Origin: Streptococcus sp. oral taxon 061
Lineage (GTDB): Bacteria; Bacillota; Bacilli; Lactobacillales; Streptococcaceae
NCBI RefSeq assembly: GCF_013394695.1
Contig: NZ_CP058258.1
Span: forward strand, 888,001 to 952,000
DNA: 64,000 bases
Direction of reading: 5' to 3'
This document shows positions 17,555 through 27,687 of the stretch, piece after piece. Under the pieces are notes generated by a model. It was not told the origin of the DNA and searched no databases. It saw only the letters and a list, made by a program, of their open reading frames with translations. Position numbers and translations under genes: made by a program. Each line of letters begins with the position of its first letter. The first letter of the stretch is position 1.

Positions 17555-17884
17555 TCGACGGTCAAGGCAGTTGATGACTTACTAGAAAATTGTTCTCAAC
17601 CCTATGTTTTAGCTGATTTAGCTTATCTTAGCTATGAACTCAGAGAACAGTTGAAACAGAAAGGTTACCATCTTTGGACGCCTTTACGTCAAAATATGGC
17701 AAGAGCTAAACAACATAATCATTGGAAACTAATGGCTATGAGACGGATTATTGAAACTCGATTTTCAGAACTTTGTGCTTTTTTTGATGTCGAACAAACA
17801 CTAGCTAGAGGCTTTACAGGATTGCAGTTGAGAATGGAGCAAATTGTACTGACTTATAATCTGAGATACTTTGAGATTAACTAG
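17555..17884 (+). pseudogene. C-terminal fragment of an IS982-type transposase
   Basis: The frame encodes the last ~109 residues of a DDE transposase: 'YVLADLAYLSYELREQLK', 'YHLWTPLRQNM', and the terminal 'RRIIETRFSELCAFFDVEQT', with the final catalytic Glu in 'IETRF', then 'LTYNLRYFEIN'. This pattern fits IS982-family enzymes as I remember them. The N-terminal two thirds, including the first catalytic Asp residues, are missing, and an in-frame stop lies at 17552. The element is therefore inactive. Its insertion probably destroyed the gene whose end remains on the other strand. Confidence 0.8.
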
Positions 17885-18398
17885 CACCACGAGTAAAAAT
17901 CTATATCTTACTATCAATAAGTCCTTAAATGAGTAGCCAAAAATGTACAATTGAACCACTACTTCTTCTGCACCTATTAGAGTAAAAATGTACAAATCAA
18001 TTCCTTAAATCAGATGATGTTATGAACTAGAAAATATACAAAATAACACTTCAAAATAATGTACAAAATAAAAATAAAGTACACTCCTTAAAGAATGTAC
18101 TTTATGCTTCTAATTCAGTTGTATCAATAGTTTAGCTCACGTTAAGCCAATTGTACATAAACTTTTAGTTTTGCTAGTGTATAGTTTGTAACCAAAATTT
18201 TTTAGTTTTTCTTTTAATTAATTTATTATGATTAAAATTTTTTATACTTTTTGCTAAATGCTCCTCCGTCGATCTTCAACTCTAGTAAATGTAATTCAAG
18301 TAAAATTTGATTCTTATTATCATAAAAACCAAATCATATTTGATTTGGTTTTGGAGTTTTATATTTCATTTTATTAAGATGAAAGTTTACTAATACAA
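17885..18398. other. Gene-free AT-rich region with TGTACA-type repeats
   Basis: This stretch holds several copies of AAAAATGTACAA-like words (near 17938, 17985 and 18047). It also has an inverted pair AAAGTACA (18076-18083) / TGTACTTT (18096-18103), whose TGTACTTTAT arm repeats the opening of the 56-bp unit at 15421. A perfect hairpin AAAACCAAATC / GATTTGGTTTT (18325-18352) should terminate the minus-strand protease gene. I see no supported gene. It looks like residue of insertion-sequence ends. Confidence 0.6.
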
Positions 18399-19142
18399 TC
18401 AGTTACGACTATACTCTTCTTTTTTATTCATTACCATATAGCACGAAACTAAGATGACGAAGATTTTTATCAAGTAAGTTTCGTATTGATTAGTATCTAT
18501 GGTTAGTTGAGACAAGACATTAATAATTGAATGAGTCATTACACAAATCCAGAGATTGTTTGTTTTAATATATAGTGCTGATAGTATGAAAGAATTTGTC
18601 AGTAATCCAATTAAAAACGGCGTCAATTGTAATATTGCCAGAGAACCATCTATGTAAAAGTACAACAGATGCCAAATAGCCCAACTAAAAAAGGTTAAGA
18701 TTGTTGAGAGGAAATACGGCAAATTTTCTTGTAAAATTGGTTGAAATACATATCGCCATCCAATCTCTTCTATTCCTCCAAATAAAATAAATTTGAAGAA
18801 CATCAAAAAAGGGAGATACCAGTTAAATTCTAACATTTTCCCACCAAACAATATGAAAGAAAAATCAAATATAATTAGGAAGAAAGATAATAAATAGTGT
18901 TTATAACTAGTATGAATGTTAAAAAAATCTTTTAAAATCTTCTTAAAATGAATATGAAAATATCGATTAGCAACAATTATTCCCCAAAGAGCTGAAGAAA
19001 TTCCACCTAGAATGATTCCTGAAATAGTTAATACATTAGACTGAACAGAATAACGATTCAATAGAAAGAAAACTAGACAAACTGATACTAATTGGATAAA
19101 TGTTCCTAGCAAATATACCAAAATTGCCTTATTTTTTTTCAT
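18399..19142 (-). CDS. CPBP family intramembrane glutamic endopeptidase
   Basis: This 247-aa polytopic membrane protein (about eight hydrophobic segments) has the CPBP/Abi protease motifs: 'GGIEEIGWRYVF' with the EExxxR signature, 'AIWHLLYF' with a catalytic His, and 'MTHSIINV' near the C-terminus. The start is the ATG at 19142, 7 nt after GAAAGG. A TTG 15 nt upstream lies before that site. Members process prenylated or signal-type peptides, and some give self-immunity to bacteriocins. No bacteriocin gene is next to it. It is monocistronic with a hairpin terminator at 18325. Confidence 0.88.
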   Translation of the reverse strand: MKKNKAILVYLLGTFIQLVSVCLVFFLLNRYSVQSNVLTISGIILGGISSALWGIIVANRYFHIHFKKILKDFFNIHTSYKHYLLSFFLIIFDFSFILFGGKMLEFNWYLPFLMFFKFILFGGIEEIGWRYVFQPILQENLPYFLSTILTFFSWAIWHLLYFYIDGSLAILQLTPFLIGLLTNSFILSALYIKTNNLWICVMTHSIINVLSQLTIDTNQYETYLIKIFVILVSCYMVMNKKEEYSRN

Positions 19143-19203
19143 AGAGAAACCTTTCAAAATATATTATAACTTTTCGTAATAAAAATTATGTAAATCAACA
19201 CTT

Positions 19204-20754
19204 CTATAAAAGCAAATCTTTTACTTTTCCAATTTCACTTTTTGGAATCACGAGATGAATCATATCACCTAGATACATCCTTGTGGATCCATTAACTGTT
19301 TTACTTTTACCGTTATGTACTTGGGTTGTGATGAGGACATTATGAGGTAAATTGAGTTCATGTACCTGCTTACCAGCTATCTTATCAGAAACCGGGATTT
19401 CTATCAGTGTAACTTCTCCATCATCAGTTGCTGATTCAGGTAGCATTTTTTCTAGCATGGCTTCGTAAACAGGTGCTCCTTTGAGCATATCCATGACAAT
19501 ATAGGCAACTAGGGTCACCATGCCTAAAGGCATGAGATTTCGGATGTCACCAACCATTTCAGTCACAAGTATCATAGCTGTCAAAGGTGCTTTTGAGATA
19601 GCCCCAAAATAACCGCTCATTCCAAGAATTACAAATATAGGAAATTGCTGTTGGGTAACAAGGCCAAGATTGACACAAATAACGCCTACTAGGGCACCAA
19701 GTAAGGATCCTAAAGCTAAAATCGGTAAGAAAATACCACCTGGCAGTCCACTTCCGTAACTGATCATGCTCCAGATAAAGCGAATGATAAAGTAAATTAA
19801 GAGAATTTGAAAACTATAATCTTGTTCTGTTAAGGATAAGACAACCTGATTGCCCCCACCAAGTATTTGTGGTAGAAATATTCCTACTGGAATGATTAGG
19901 ATAAAAGCAAAAATTGGATGATAAGCTTTATTAATGTGAACCTTTTGGCCAATCCAATCATAGACTTTTCCGACATTCAGAACGGCTTTTTCATAAAGGA
20001 AACCTGAGAGTCCAAGAAAAATCCCCATAACAAGATAAATCCAATATTGACTCAAACTCATGAGAGGGATGTCATCCGGCATATCCAAAACAGGTGTTAA
20101 GCCAAAGATGAGAAGGGAAACGAAGTTTGCTACTAGACTAGCAGCCAAGGTAGAAACCCAGAAGAATCGTGAAAAATGGTGATACACTTCTTCTACTACA
20201 AATAATAACCCCGCAATCGGTGCATTAAAGGCTGCAGCAAGACCAGCCGCAGCTCCGCTAGCAATCAAAGAACGCTCCTCAACAGGGCTAGACTTGAGCC
20301 ATTTGGCAATTCCTTTTCCTCCAGCGGCACCTAGCTGAATACTGGGACCTTCACGCCCTAACATGAGTCCACTAGCAATTGCTAAAATACCAAGAATATA
20401 TTTCTTCCAGAGGACACTCCACCAGTTGAGAGACATGAGACCTTTTAACTCGGCTTCAACTTGAGGAATACCAGAACCTTTGATATCTTTTTCTGAACGT
20501 GTTAATTTGGCACTAAGTAAGCAAATGAGGATATAAAACAATAAAATAATCAATAGATTCCGTATCAGATTCACTTGGTCTTGATAAAATCCTTGAACGA
20601 TATGAAAGCCTTTTTCGATCAAAAATCGAAATGATCCGACAATAATTCCTACGACTAATCCGACAATAATACCTCGCCCTACTTGAGCTAAGATCGTACT
20701 GGACGCGAAGGCAAATTCTTTCTTGGAACTAAGTATTTCCGATTGTTCCTCCAT
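19204..20754 (-). CDS. ClC-family chloride channel/transporter with TrkA-C domain
   Basis: This 516-aa membrane protein carries the three ClC selectivity signatures: GSGIPQVE, GREGPSIQLG with the gating glutamate, and GSGLPGGIFLP. About residues 430-516 form a cytosolic RCK/TrkA-C regulatory domain ('VTLIEIPVSDKIAGKQVHEL'), as in many streptococcal ClC proteins. It probably exchanges chloride or fluoride-type anions for protons. The conserved GREGP supports the antiporter-type pore. It lies 15 nt downstream of rnhB, with a good AGGAGA before its ATG, and is likely transcribed from the rbgA-rnhB unit. Confidence 0.93.
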   Translation of the reverse strand: MEEQSEILSSKKEFAFASSTILAQVGRGIIVGLVVGIIVGSFRFLIEKGFHIVQGFYQDQVNLIRNLLIILLFYILICLLSAKLTRSEKDIKGSGIPQVEAELKGLMSLNWWSVLWKKYILGILAIASGLMLGREGPSIQLGAAGGKGIAKWLKSSPVEERSLIASGAAAGLAAAFNAPIAGLLFVVEEVYHHFSRFFWVSTLAASLVANFVSLLIFGLTPVLDMPDDIPLMSLSQYWIYLVMGIFLGLSGFLYEKAVLNVGKVYDWIGQKVHINKAYHPIFAFILIIPVGIFLPQILGGGNQVVLSLTEQDYSFQILLIYFIIRFIWSMISYGSGLPGGIFLPILALGSLLGALVGVICVNLGLVTQQQFPIFVILGMSGYFGAISKAPLTAMILVTEMVGDIRNLMPLGMVTLVAYIVMDMLKGAPVYEAMLEKMLPESATDDGEVTLIEIPVSDKIAGKQVHELNLPHNVLITTQVHNGKSKTVNGSTRMYLGDMIHLVIPKSEIGKVKDLLL

Positions 20755-20769
20755 AATTCTCTCCTTTAA

Positions 20770-21549
20770 TTATCTTTTACTAGTTTCTGAAACGATCGTT
20801 TTAATCGGTTCAAAACTGGTGCGATGAATAGGTGTGACACCGTGCTTTTCAATTCCTACGAGATGCTTAGCAGTTCCATAGCCAGCATTTTGAGCAAAAT
20901 CATAGCCTGGAAATTCTTCGTCATAGTTAGCCATGATCTTATCTCTGGTAACTTTAGCTATAATCGATGCTGCTGCAATAGATAAGGAATTCGCATCTCC
21001 TTTGATGATGGATGTCTGAGAAATCGGCAAGTCCAACTTCATAGCATCAATCAAGAGGTGCTCTGGTTGAGGTTCAAGTTGAGAGATAGCTTCCTTCATG
21101 GCTAGTTTCGTCGCTTCGTAGATATTGACTTGATCAATGACTTGATTGTCCATAATTCCAATACCGATTGCTAGTGCATTGTCCTTAACGGCCTGAAAAA
21201 TCTCTTCATGTTTTTTCTTGGGAATCTTTTTACTGTCATTCAAGCCTTTAATTTTACAATTTTGAGGTAAAATCACTGCAGCAGCCACCACTGGACCAGC
21301 TAGCGGACCACGTCCAACCTCATCTACACCTGCAATTAGAGATATCCCTTTACTATATAGATCTTTTTCATAGCGAAGCATGGCTTCTAAGCGAAGATTT
21401 TCATCAATTTCTGCTTGAAGGGCTTTTTTCCGCTTTTCAATTTCTTTTTGGACACCTGAACGAGAATCTTTTTCAAATTCCTTAAACAAAGGACTTTCAA
21501 GATCAGTTATCTTTGCTAATTCTTCTTTGATTTCTTTAATCGTTGCCAT
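20770..21549 (-). CDS. rnhB: Ribonuclease HII
   Basis: This 259-aa enzyme cleaves RNA in RNA-DNA hybrids and single misincorporated ribonucleotides. The signature '[15 protein letters not shown]' holds the catalytic Asp-Glu pair. 'LLIDAMKL' and '[17 protein letters not shown]' carry further metal ligands. An N-terminal extension of about 65 residues before the catalytic domain is normal for streptococci. The start is taken as MATIKE at 21549, so the gene overlaps the rbgA stop by 14 nt, indicating translational coupling. An ATG 9 nt upstream is less likely. Confidence 0.95.
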   Translation of the reverse strand: MATIKEIKEELAKITDLESPLFKEFEKDSRSGVQKEIEKRKKALQAEIDENLRLEAMLRYEKDLYSKGISLIAGVDEVGRGPLAGPVVAAAVILPQNCKIKGLNDSKKIPKKKHEEIFQAVKDNALAIGIGIMDNQVIDQVNIYEATKLAMKEAISQLEPQPEHLLIDAMKLDLPISQTSIIKGDANSLSIAAASIIAKVTRDKIMANYDEEFPGYDFAQNAGYGTAKHLVGIEKHGVTPIHRTSFEPIKTIVSETSKR

Positions 21550-22387
21550 TAAGATCATCCAATGTATCTAAGGTATAGTTACCAAGTTTTCCATCACGAA
21601 CTTCTTTGACAAAGAGGTTGTAAAAACGGTCGTAATCATCACGAAAACCAAGGATACGCGTCATATCCATAATAATTTCAGGAGCTTCATCGTCCAGATT
21701 CATTTGTTTGAAACGTTCTTGAAGCTTTTCAGGATAATGCGTTTTAAAGTAATTGAGACCGAAAATCGTTACCTCATCCATTGGAAGTAACTGATCCTTG
21801 ATTGCTCCCGTAAGCGCAAGTTTGAGTGCTACGGTTTCATCTTCAAATTTTGGCCATAGAATCCCTGGAGTATCCAAGATTTCCAAATCTTTATTTGTTT
21901 TGAGCCATTGTTGGCCTTTTGTCACACCAGGTTTATTACCAACTACAGCAATTTTCTTACCTGCCAAACGGTTCATCAGCGTTGATTTACCAGCGTTTGG
22001 AATCCCGATAATCATGGTGCGTAAGGTTTCAATTTGAATCCCACGTTCCTTTTGACGAGCTATCTTATCTGCCATAAGTTTCTTGGCGGCATCCGTTACG
22101 ACTTTTACAGTAATTTGTTCTTTAGAATTAATGGCCAGTGTTTGAATGCCTTGTGATTCAAAATGTTGACGCCATTCTTTTGTTAATACTGGATCTGCAA
22201 GGTCTGCCTTGTTCAAAATTAATAGTCTTGGCTTATCTCCGATGATTTTAGTCAGCATCGGATTTTGACTAGACAAGGGCAAACGTGCATCAACTAAAAC
22301 CGTCACAAAATCAACAAATTTTAAATTTTCCTGAACTTGACGACGCGCCTTAGACATATGTCCAGGAAACCATTGAATAGTTGCCAT
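21536..22387 (-). CDS. rbgA: Ribosome biogenesis GTPase RbgA (YlqF)
   Basis: This 283-aa circularly permuted GTPase acts late in 50S subunit assembly. The motif order is permuted as expected: G4 'NKADLAD' near residue 60, then G1 '[10 protein letters not shown]' near 130, then G3 'DTPG' near 175. The N-terminal 'WFPGHMSKA' is a family hallmark, and the C-terminal ~80 residues form the helical RNA-binding ANTAR-like domain. It is first in a three-gene run with rnhB and the ClC gene, a common streptococcal arrangement. Confidence 0.95.
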   Translation of the reverse strand: MATIQWFPGHMSKARRQVQENLKFVDFVTVLVDARLPLSSQNPMLTKIIGDKPRLLILNKADLADPVLTKEWRQHFESQGIQTLAINSKEQITVKVVTDAAKKLMADKIARQKERGIQIETLRTMIIGIPNAGKSTLMNRLAGKKIAVVGNKPGVTKGQQWLKTNKDLEILDTPGILWPKFEDETVALKLALTGAIKDQLLPMDEVTIFGLNYFKTHYPEKLQERFKQMNLDDEAPEIIMDMTRILGFRDDYDRFYNLFVKEVRDGKLGNYTLDTLDDLNGND

Positions 22388-22488
22388 TTTATTTCCTTTT
22401 CTTCATACAAACTTATTCTATAAAACAAAGATGATTACTGACTATTTTACCATATTTTGGCTATTTTTGCAGTTGAATGATATCTCAA

Positions 22489-22507
22489 TAAAAGGGAAAT
22501 CCCCCTT
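22489..22507 (-). terminator. Short hairpin after pta, possible terminator
   Basis: On the minus strand AAAGGGGGATTTCCCTTT forms a short GC-containing stem followed by TATT. The T-run is short, so termination may be partial. Confidence 0.4.
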
Positions 22508-22535
22508 TACCAAGAGGAAAAGAGGGATAAAATTC

Positions 22536-23510
22536 TTATTGATGAACAGCTTGAGCTGCTGTGATTAGAGTTAGTTTATAAACATCGTCAGAGTTACATC
22601 CGCGAGAAAGGTCATTTACAGGTTTGTTAAGTCCTTGCAATACAGGTCCAACTGCAGCAAATCCGCCAAGACGCTCTGCCATCTTGTAACCAATGTTACC
22701 AGCTTCAATACCTGGGAAGATAAAGACATTAGCTTGTCCAGCTACATTACTTCCTGGTGCTTTAAGAGCTGCAGTTTCTGGAACGAAGGCAGCATCAAAT
22801 TGCAATTCCCCATCAATTTCAAGGTCTGGACGAAGCTCATGAGCGATTTTTGTTGCTTCAACAACCTTATCAACACTTTCACCAAAACCTGAACCTTTAG
22901 TTGAATAGCTAAGCATAGCAATTTTAGGTTCGATACCAAACATCTTAGCTGTGATAGCTGAGTTAATCGCAATTTCAGCTAGAGCATCAGCATCTGGGTT
23001 GATGTTGATAGCACAGTCACCGAAAAGGTATCGTTCTGTTCCACGAACCATAAGGAAGGCACCTGATGTACGGCTAACATTTGGACGAGTCTTGATAATT
23101 TGAAGAGCTGGACGAACTGTTGAAGCTGTAGAGTGAATAGCACCTGAAACCATACCATCAACCAAGCCCATATAAACTAACATAACACCAAAATAGTTTA
23201 CATCGTTGCTGAGCACTTCTCTCGCTTCTTCTTCAGTCATTTTTCCTTTACGACGTTCAACGAGTGAAGCGACCATATCTTCAAATTGTGGGTAATGTTC
23301 TGGATCGATGACTTCGTAACCTTCTGTAATTCCTTCGATTTCGAGATAGATTTTAATCTTGTCAGGGTTTCCTAGAAGAACTGGGATAACTTCTGTTTCT
23401 TTAACCAAACGCTTCGTTGCTTGTAGGATACGTGGTTCTTCACCTTCAGGTAGAACGATGCGAGCATTTTTACCAACTAGGTTGGCTTTCAAACTTTCAA
23501 AAACTTCCAT
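22536..23510 (-). CDS. pta: Phosphate acetyltransferase
   Basis: This 324-aa enzyme interconverts acetyl-CoA and acetyl phosphate, the step linking the pyruvate dehydrogenase or pyruvate-formate-lyase product to ATP formation by acetate kinase. Family motifs are 'VLPEGEEPRILQA' at the N-terminus, 'GMVSGAIHSTASTVRPALQI' near residue 118, and 'GLNKPVNDLSRG' near the C-terminus. The length fits the short (class I) Pta without an N-terminal regulatory domain. Ribosome binding site AAAAGGAG. It is last in the relQ-nadK-rlu-pta run, 15 nt after the pseudouridine synthase gene. Confidence 0.95.
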   Translation of the reverse strand: MEVFESLKANLVGKNARIVLPEGEEPRILQATKRLVKETEVIPVLLGNPDKIKIYLEIEGITEGYEVIDPEHYPQFEDMVASLVERRKGKMTEEEAREVLSNDVNYFGVMLVYMGLVDGMVSGAIHSTASTVRPALQIIKTRPNVSRTSGAFLMVRGTERYLFGDCAININPDADALAEIAINSAITAKMFGIEPKIAMLSYSTKGSGFGESVDKVVEATKIAHELRPDLEIDGELQFDAAFVPETAALKAPGSNVAGQANVFIFPGIEAGNIGYKMAERLGGFAAVGPVLQGLNKPVNDLSRGCNSDDVYKLTLITAAQAVHQ

Positions 23511-23525
23511 GAGTTTTGACTCCTT

Positions 23526-24425
23526 TTAAGATAAATTATTATTTGATAACTGTGTAATAAGTGTTTCGAAATCATCCGGCAGCGGGCATTCTAGCACTAA
23601 CTGTTCTTCTAAGAATGGATGATAGAACGATAAGTAATGACAATGAAGCGCTTGACGCTCTATGCCGTGGTCTAAACTTCCACCATAAAGGTCATCTCCG
23701 AGCAATGGAAATCCAATATGAGAGAAATGAACCCGAATCTGGTGAGTTCTCCCAGTATGGAGACGAATATCAACTAAGTGAATATTCCCATAAGATGCCA
23801 CGATTTGATAGGACGTATGGGCATATTTCCCACCCTTTGCTACTCGTCGAGTGATGATAGAATCTTCATCTCGGGCTATCGGAGCGATGATTTCTTCCTG
23901 AGGTTCCAGATGACCATCTCCCTTGACTAGGGCGTAATACCGCTTTTCAATAGCCTTTCTTTGCAATTGCTTGTCTAACCTAGCATGCGCATAGCCGTGT
24001 TTAGCAAAAAGCATCAAACCTGATGTATCTCTATCAAGCCTCGTCACAATGTGGACCTGCTGATTCTCATAGTTTTGTTTTACATAATAACCTTTGATAA
24101 AGTTGGCAATGGTATTGGAATGATTGACACTAGGGATTGAAGCGACTCCAGAGGGTTTGTTAATAATCAAGAAATGATCATCTTCGAATAGAATATCTAG
24201 AGGATAATCAATTGCTTCAAGTGTCTCGAATCCTTCCTCTGGCGGAATATCAATGACGACCTCATCTCCGATATCTAAGAGATAGGTTGCATTCTGCGGA
24301 TGCCCGTTGACTCGAATATCACCACCTCGAAACTTAATCTTGGCAAGTAACCCTTTTGAAACTTCATGTTTTTTCAGAAAGGTTTTGACCTTGACATGTT
24401 CGTCGGCAATAAACTGAAACCTCAT
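23526..24425 (-). CDS. RluA/RluD family pseudouridine synthase
   Basis: This 299-aa enzyme has an S4-like RNA-binding N-terminus (about residues 13-60, '[16 protein letters not shown]') and a catalytic domain with the family signature '[18 protein letters not shown]', containing the catalytic Asp. The later '[14 protein letters not shown]' is also diagnostic. It isomerises uridine in rRNA or tRNA. RluD-type 23S target sites are possible but cannot be fixed from sequence alone. The start codon overlaps the nadK stop by 4 nt, so the two are translationally coupled. Confidence 0.92.
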   Translation of the reverse strand: MRFQFIADEHVKVKTFLKKHEVSKGLLAKIKFRGGDIRVNGHPQNATYLLDIGDEVVIDIPPEEGFETLEAIDYPLDILFEDDHFLIINKPSGVASIPSVNHSNTIANFIKGYYVKQNYENQQVHIVTRLDRDTSGLMLFAKHGYAHARLDKQLQRKAIEKRYYALVKGDGHLEPQEEIIAPIARDEDSIITRRVAKGGKYAHTSYQIVASYGNIHLVDIRLHTGRTHQIRVHFSHIGFPLLGDDLYGGSLDHGIERQALHCHYLSFYHPFLEEQLVLECPLPDDFETLITQLSNNNLS

Positions 24426-25240
24426 TCGTCCACCTCGCCAATAAAGGCATCTTTAACACGATTCCAAAAACTGGTGTGGCTTGGTGTGGCTACAAAATGA
24501 ATCTTGTGGTGATCAATCTGATACTCTATTTTCTCAATATTTCGGAAAGAATAGATACTATTATCGATTGAGATTGTGTGATAGTCATTTCGAGTTGGTA
24601 TCAATTCAATCTTGTCTTTTTTAGGAACAATAATTGATGAACCAAGTGTTCGGTAGATTCGATTGTTCAAACTGGCGATTTCAGCTAATTGAAGGGCTTC
24701 TATGGTAGGATGCAGTACTGCTCCACCAAGTGATTTATTATAAGCTGTACTTCCAGTCGGCGTTGAAACTGTTAGGCCGTCACCACGGAAACGTTCGAAG
24801 GGAACATGGTTAATAATGACATCAGCAACCATAGTTCGATCCGCTCGACGAATGCTAGCTTCGTTTAGTGCTCGGAAAGACTTGACTTCACCGTTTTCAA
24901 GAAAGATTTTAACACTTAGGAGTGGATAAGAAACTTGAGCTCCATTATCCAACTGTAAATTTGTAACCAATTGGTCCAACTCAAAATCACGATAATCCGT
25001 ATAAAAACCTAAATGTCCCGTATGAACCCCAACAAAACGAACCTTATCCAGTTGGTTTTCATACTTATGAAAAGCAGATAACAACATGCCATCACCACCA
25101 ATAGAGACGACGATATCTGGATTTTTATCGTTCAGAATAAAATTATTCTTTTTTAATCGTTCTTTTAACTCGAATAGAACTTTCTGACTCTGAGGCTTAC
25201 GGTTGGCAATTAGGTCAATTCGTTTACCTGTATTCTTCAT
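24422..25240 (-). CDS. nadK: NAD kinase
   Basis: This 272-aa ATP-NAD kinase makes NADP+. GGDG (residues 48-51) is the substrate-binding and catalytic motif, followed by the 'NEASIRR' and '[20 protein letters not shown]' blocks. The start is placed at MKNTGK (25240), matching relatives. An ATG 12 nt upstream is possible. The gene overlaps relQ by 17 nt and rlu by 4 nt, a tightly coupled set conserved across streptococci. Confidence 0.95.
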   Translation of the reverse strand: MKNTGKRIDLIANRKPQSQKVLFELKERLKKNNFILNDKNPDIVVSIGGDGMLLSAFHKYENQLDKVRFVGVHTGHLGFYTDYRDFELDQLVTNLQLDNGAQVSYPLLSVKIFLENGEVKSFRALNEASIRRADRTMVADVIINHVPFERFRGDGLTVSTPTGSTAYNKSLGGAVLHPTIEALQLAEIASLNNRIYRTLGSSIIVPKKDKIELIPTRNDYHTISIDNSIYSFRNIEKIEYQIDHHKIHFVATPSHTSFWNRVKDAFIGEVDE

Positions 25241-25895
25241 CGGTATCGTCACTGTTTCCTACCCCGTCATTTAACTTTCTGTGCAAAGGATCAAAGAGCG
25301 CTTGTGCTTCCTGGATATCAGCACGTATTTTACTCATTTCTTCATCAAGCTGATGTGAAATTCTGGCTGTAATCTCAAGTCGTTCCTTGATTTCTTCTGG
25401 GAAATCTCCTTGATATTTATAATTGAGAGAATGCTCGATTGTAGCCCAAAAGTTCATAGCCAAGGTACGAATTTGAATCTCAACTAGAATAGTTTTCGCA
25501 CCGTAAATCGTATCAACCGTATACTCAATAATCACATGGTAAGAACGATAACCCGATGCCTTTCGATGAGTAATATAATCTCGTTCTTGAACAACTCTCA
25601 TATCCTGTCTTTTACGAAGGATAGAAACAACCTCGTTTACGTCGTCTACGAATTGAACCATGACACGTAAACCTGCAATGTCTTGCAAATCCTGTTCAAG
25701 TGTGTCATAGCCAATACCCCGGCGTGCCATTTTTTCTTTGATACTTTCAATCGGTTTAACCCGACCCGTGACAAACTCAATAGGAGAATGTTTATTTTGT
25801 TTTCGATATTGTTTTCGGATACCTCGGAGTTTAATTTTCAATTCTCCGACAGCTTGAATGTAAGGATCTAAAAATTCTTCCCATTCTGTAATCAT
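25224..25895 (-). CDS. relQ: Small alarmone synthetase RelQ
   Basis: This 223-aa GTP pyrophosphokinase makes (p)ppGpp and has only the synthetase domain. It lacks the hydrolase, TGS and ACT domains of long RSH enzymes. Visible motifs are '[13 protein letters not shown]', '[11 protein letters not shown]', '[10 protein letters not shown]' and '[17 protein letters not shown]', the last carrying the catalytic Glu. It is first in an operon with nadK, linking alarmone and NADP supply genes by expression. A TGG TATAAT extended -10 box at 25984-25989 can drive it. Confidence 0.94.
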   Translation of the reverse strand: MITEWEEFLDPYIQAVGELKIKLRGIRKQYRKQNKHSPIEFVTGRVKPIESIKEKMARRGIGYDTLEQDLQDIAGLRVMVQFVDDVNEVVSILRKRQDMRVVQERDYITHRKASGYRSYHVIIEYTVDTIYGAKTILVEIQIRTLAMNFWATIEHSLNYKYQGDFPEEIKERLEITARISHQLDEEMSKIRADIQEAQALFDPLHRKLNDGVGNSDDTDEEYR

Positions 25896-25941
25896 ATAAC
25901 TCTTACGTCCAATTCTCTATGCAGTTTAATTTATCTAATTT

Positions 25942-25970
25942 TTGATTTTCTCATGAAAATCATATACAAT
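25942..25970 (+). promoter_or_regulatory. SigmaA promoter for the CYTH gene, divergent from relQ
   Basis: TTGATT (25942-25947), a 17-bp spacer and TACAAT (25965-25970) point rightwards. On the opposite strand the relQ -10 box (TATAAT, 25984-25989) lies only 14 bp away, so the two divergent transcription starts overlap and may compete. Confidence 0.65.
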
Positions 25971-26028
25971 AAATACAATGCTTATTATACCATAAATCGC
26001 TTTCAAATATAAAGAAAAGGTTGTAAAA

Positions 26029-26598
26029 ATGAAACATTTAGAAATTGAAATGAAAACACTTCTCAGTGAAGAAGAATATGACCGTTTGCTAGCTCAGTTT
26101 TCAGAAGTCACTCCTATTACACAAAAAAATTACTACCTCGATACGCCTGATTTTTACCTTCGACAGCATAAAATCGCTATTCGCATTCGTACATTTGAAA
26201 ATAGTGCCGAATTGACCATAAAAATCCCACAAACAGTTGGAAATATGGAATACAATCAAGCTCTCACTCTAGAAGAGGCAAAGAAATGTTTAGAAGAATG
26301 TAAACTTCCTCAGGGAATGATTTTAGAAGAACTTTCAAATCGTGGTGTTTCACCAAGTGGCTGGGTTGTCTTAGGTTGTTTAACTACTGTTCGTTATGAG
26401 AAAGAGACGTCTATCGGACTGATGGCACTTGATCAAAGTAGCTACTTCGATGTTGTTGATTATGAACTAGAGTTGGAAGTCGAAAATGGAGACCAGGGAA
26501 GTCTTGATTTTCAGGAGTTTTTACAGGCAAATGATATCGAATATAAGAAAGCACCTTCAAAATTAGTTCGATTTATAGAAAATATGAAAAATAACTGA
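26029..26598 (+). CDS. CYTH domain protein (triphosphate tunnel enzyme family)
   Basis: This 189-aa protein starts with the CYTH hallmark 'HLEIEMKTLLSEEEY' (ExExK-type). Alternating charged residues expected in the triphosphate tunnel follow, including 'YYLDTPDFYLRQHKIAIRIR' and 'AELTIKIPQ'. CYTH enzymes hydrolyse inorganic or organic triphosphates or act on thiamine triphosphate. The specific substrate here is unknown. It is divergent from relQ, a conserved arrangement in Firmicutes that hints at a link with nucleotide signalling. Ribosome binding site AAAAGG. Confidence 0.88.
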   Translation: MKHLEIEMKTLLSEEEYDRLLAQFSEVTPITQKNYYLDTPDFYLRQHKIAIRIRTFENSAELTIKIPQTVGNMEYNQALTLEEAKKCLEECKLPQGMILEELSNRGVSPSGWVVLGCLTTVRYEKETSIGLMALDQSSYFDVVDYELELEVENGDQGSLDFQEFLQANDIEYKKAPSKLVRFIENMKNN

Positions 26599-26721
26599 AA
26601 TAATCAACTTTTTTTGATAAAATATAAGAGATAAAAAATAATAGAATCTGTAATGGACTACAGTTGTTAATAAAATGTTTCCTTTTACTGATTCACATAG
26701 TTTATAGAGGACGGTTTATCA

Positions 26722-27672
26722 ATGTCAGATACAAAGAATATGAAGCTTTTTTCACTTTCATCAAATCATGAAATTGCTCAAAAAATTGCGGATGCTGCAG
26801 GTGTTCCGCTTGGAAAATTATCATCACGTCAATTTTCAGATGGTGAAATCCAAGTTAACATCGAAGAAAGTGTTCGTGGCTATGATGTTTATATCATCCA
26901 GTCTACTTCTTATCCTGTTAGCAATCATTTGATGGAACTTTTAATCACTGTTGATGCCTGTGTTCGTGCTAGTGCAAATACAATCAATGTTGTCATGCCT
27001 TATTTCGGTTATGCTCGTCAAGACCGTATCGCTTCATCTCGCGAACCTCTTACGGCTAAACTTGTTGCAAATATGTTGGTTAAAGCTGGAGTTAGTCGTG
27101 TATTGACACTTGATCTTCACGCTGTTCAGGTTCAAGGTTTCTTTGATATTCCTGTTGACAACCTCTACACAATTCCTCTTTTTGCAAAACATTATTGTGA
27201 TAAAGGTTTGACAGGTTCGGATGTGGTTGTTGTTAGCCCTAAAAATTCAGGTGTAAAACGTGCTCGTAGCCTAGCTGAGTACCTTGATGCACCGATTGCT
27301 ATCATCGACTATGCTCAAGATGATTCTGAACGTAGCCAAGGATACATTATTGGTGAAGTTGAAGGTAAGAAAGCAATCTTGATTGATGATATTCTAAATA
27401 CAGGTCGTACTTTCTCTGAAGCTGCTAAAATCCTAGAACGCGATGGAGCGACTGAAATCTATGCAGTTTCAAGTCATGGACTTTTCGTTGACGGCGCTGC
27501 AGAATTGCTTGATGCAGCTAATATCAAAGAAATCTTGGTTACAGATTCTGTTGTAACAGAAAGTAAAAAACCTAAAAACGTACAATACATTACTGCAAGC
27601 GAATTAATTGGTGATGCCATGGTTCGTATTCATGAAAGAAAACCAGTTAGTCCACTATTTAAGTTTAAATAG
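26722..27672 (+). CDS. prs: Ribose-phosphate pyrophosphokinase
   Basis: This 316-aa class I PRPP synthetase makes phosphoribosyl pyrophosphate for nucleotide, His and Trp synthesis. The ATP/PP loop region '[12 protein letters not shown]' (near residue 92), '[12 protein letters not shown]' and the PRPP-binding '[13 protein letters not shown]' (near 218) are clear. Many streptococci carry two prs genes. This one, next to the cysteine desulfurase, corresponds to the copy outside the origin region. AGAGG precedes the ATG. Confidence 0.95.
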   Translation: MSDTKNMKLFSLSSNHEIAQKIADAAGVPLGKLSSRQFSDGEIQVNIEESVRGYDVYIIQSTSYPVSNHLMELLITVDACVRASANTINVVMPYFGYARQDRIASSREPLTAKLVANMLVKAGVSRVLTLDLHAVQVQGFFDIPVDNLYTIPLFAKHYCDKGLTGSDVVVVSPKNSGVKRARSLAEYLDAPIAIIDYAQDDSERSQGYIIGEVEGKKAILIDDILNTGRTFSEAAKILERDGATEIYAVSSHGLFVDGAAELLDAANIKEILVTDSVVTESKKPKNVQYITASELIGDAMVRIHERKPVSPLFKFK

Positions 27673-27687
27673 AAATTAGGTGAGTTT

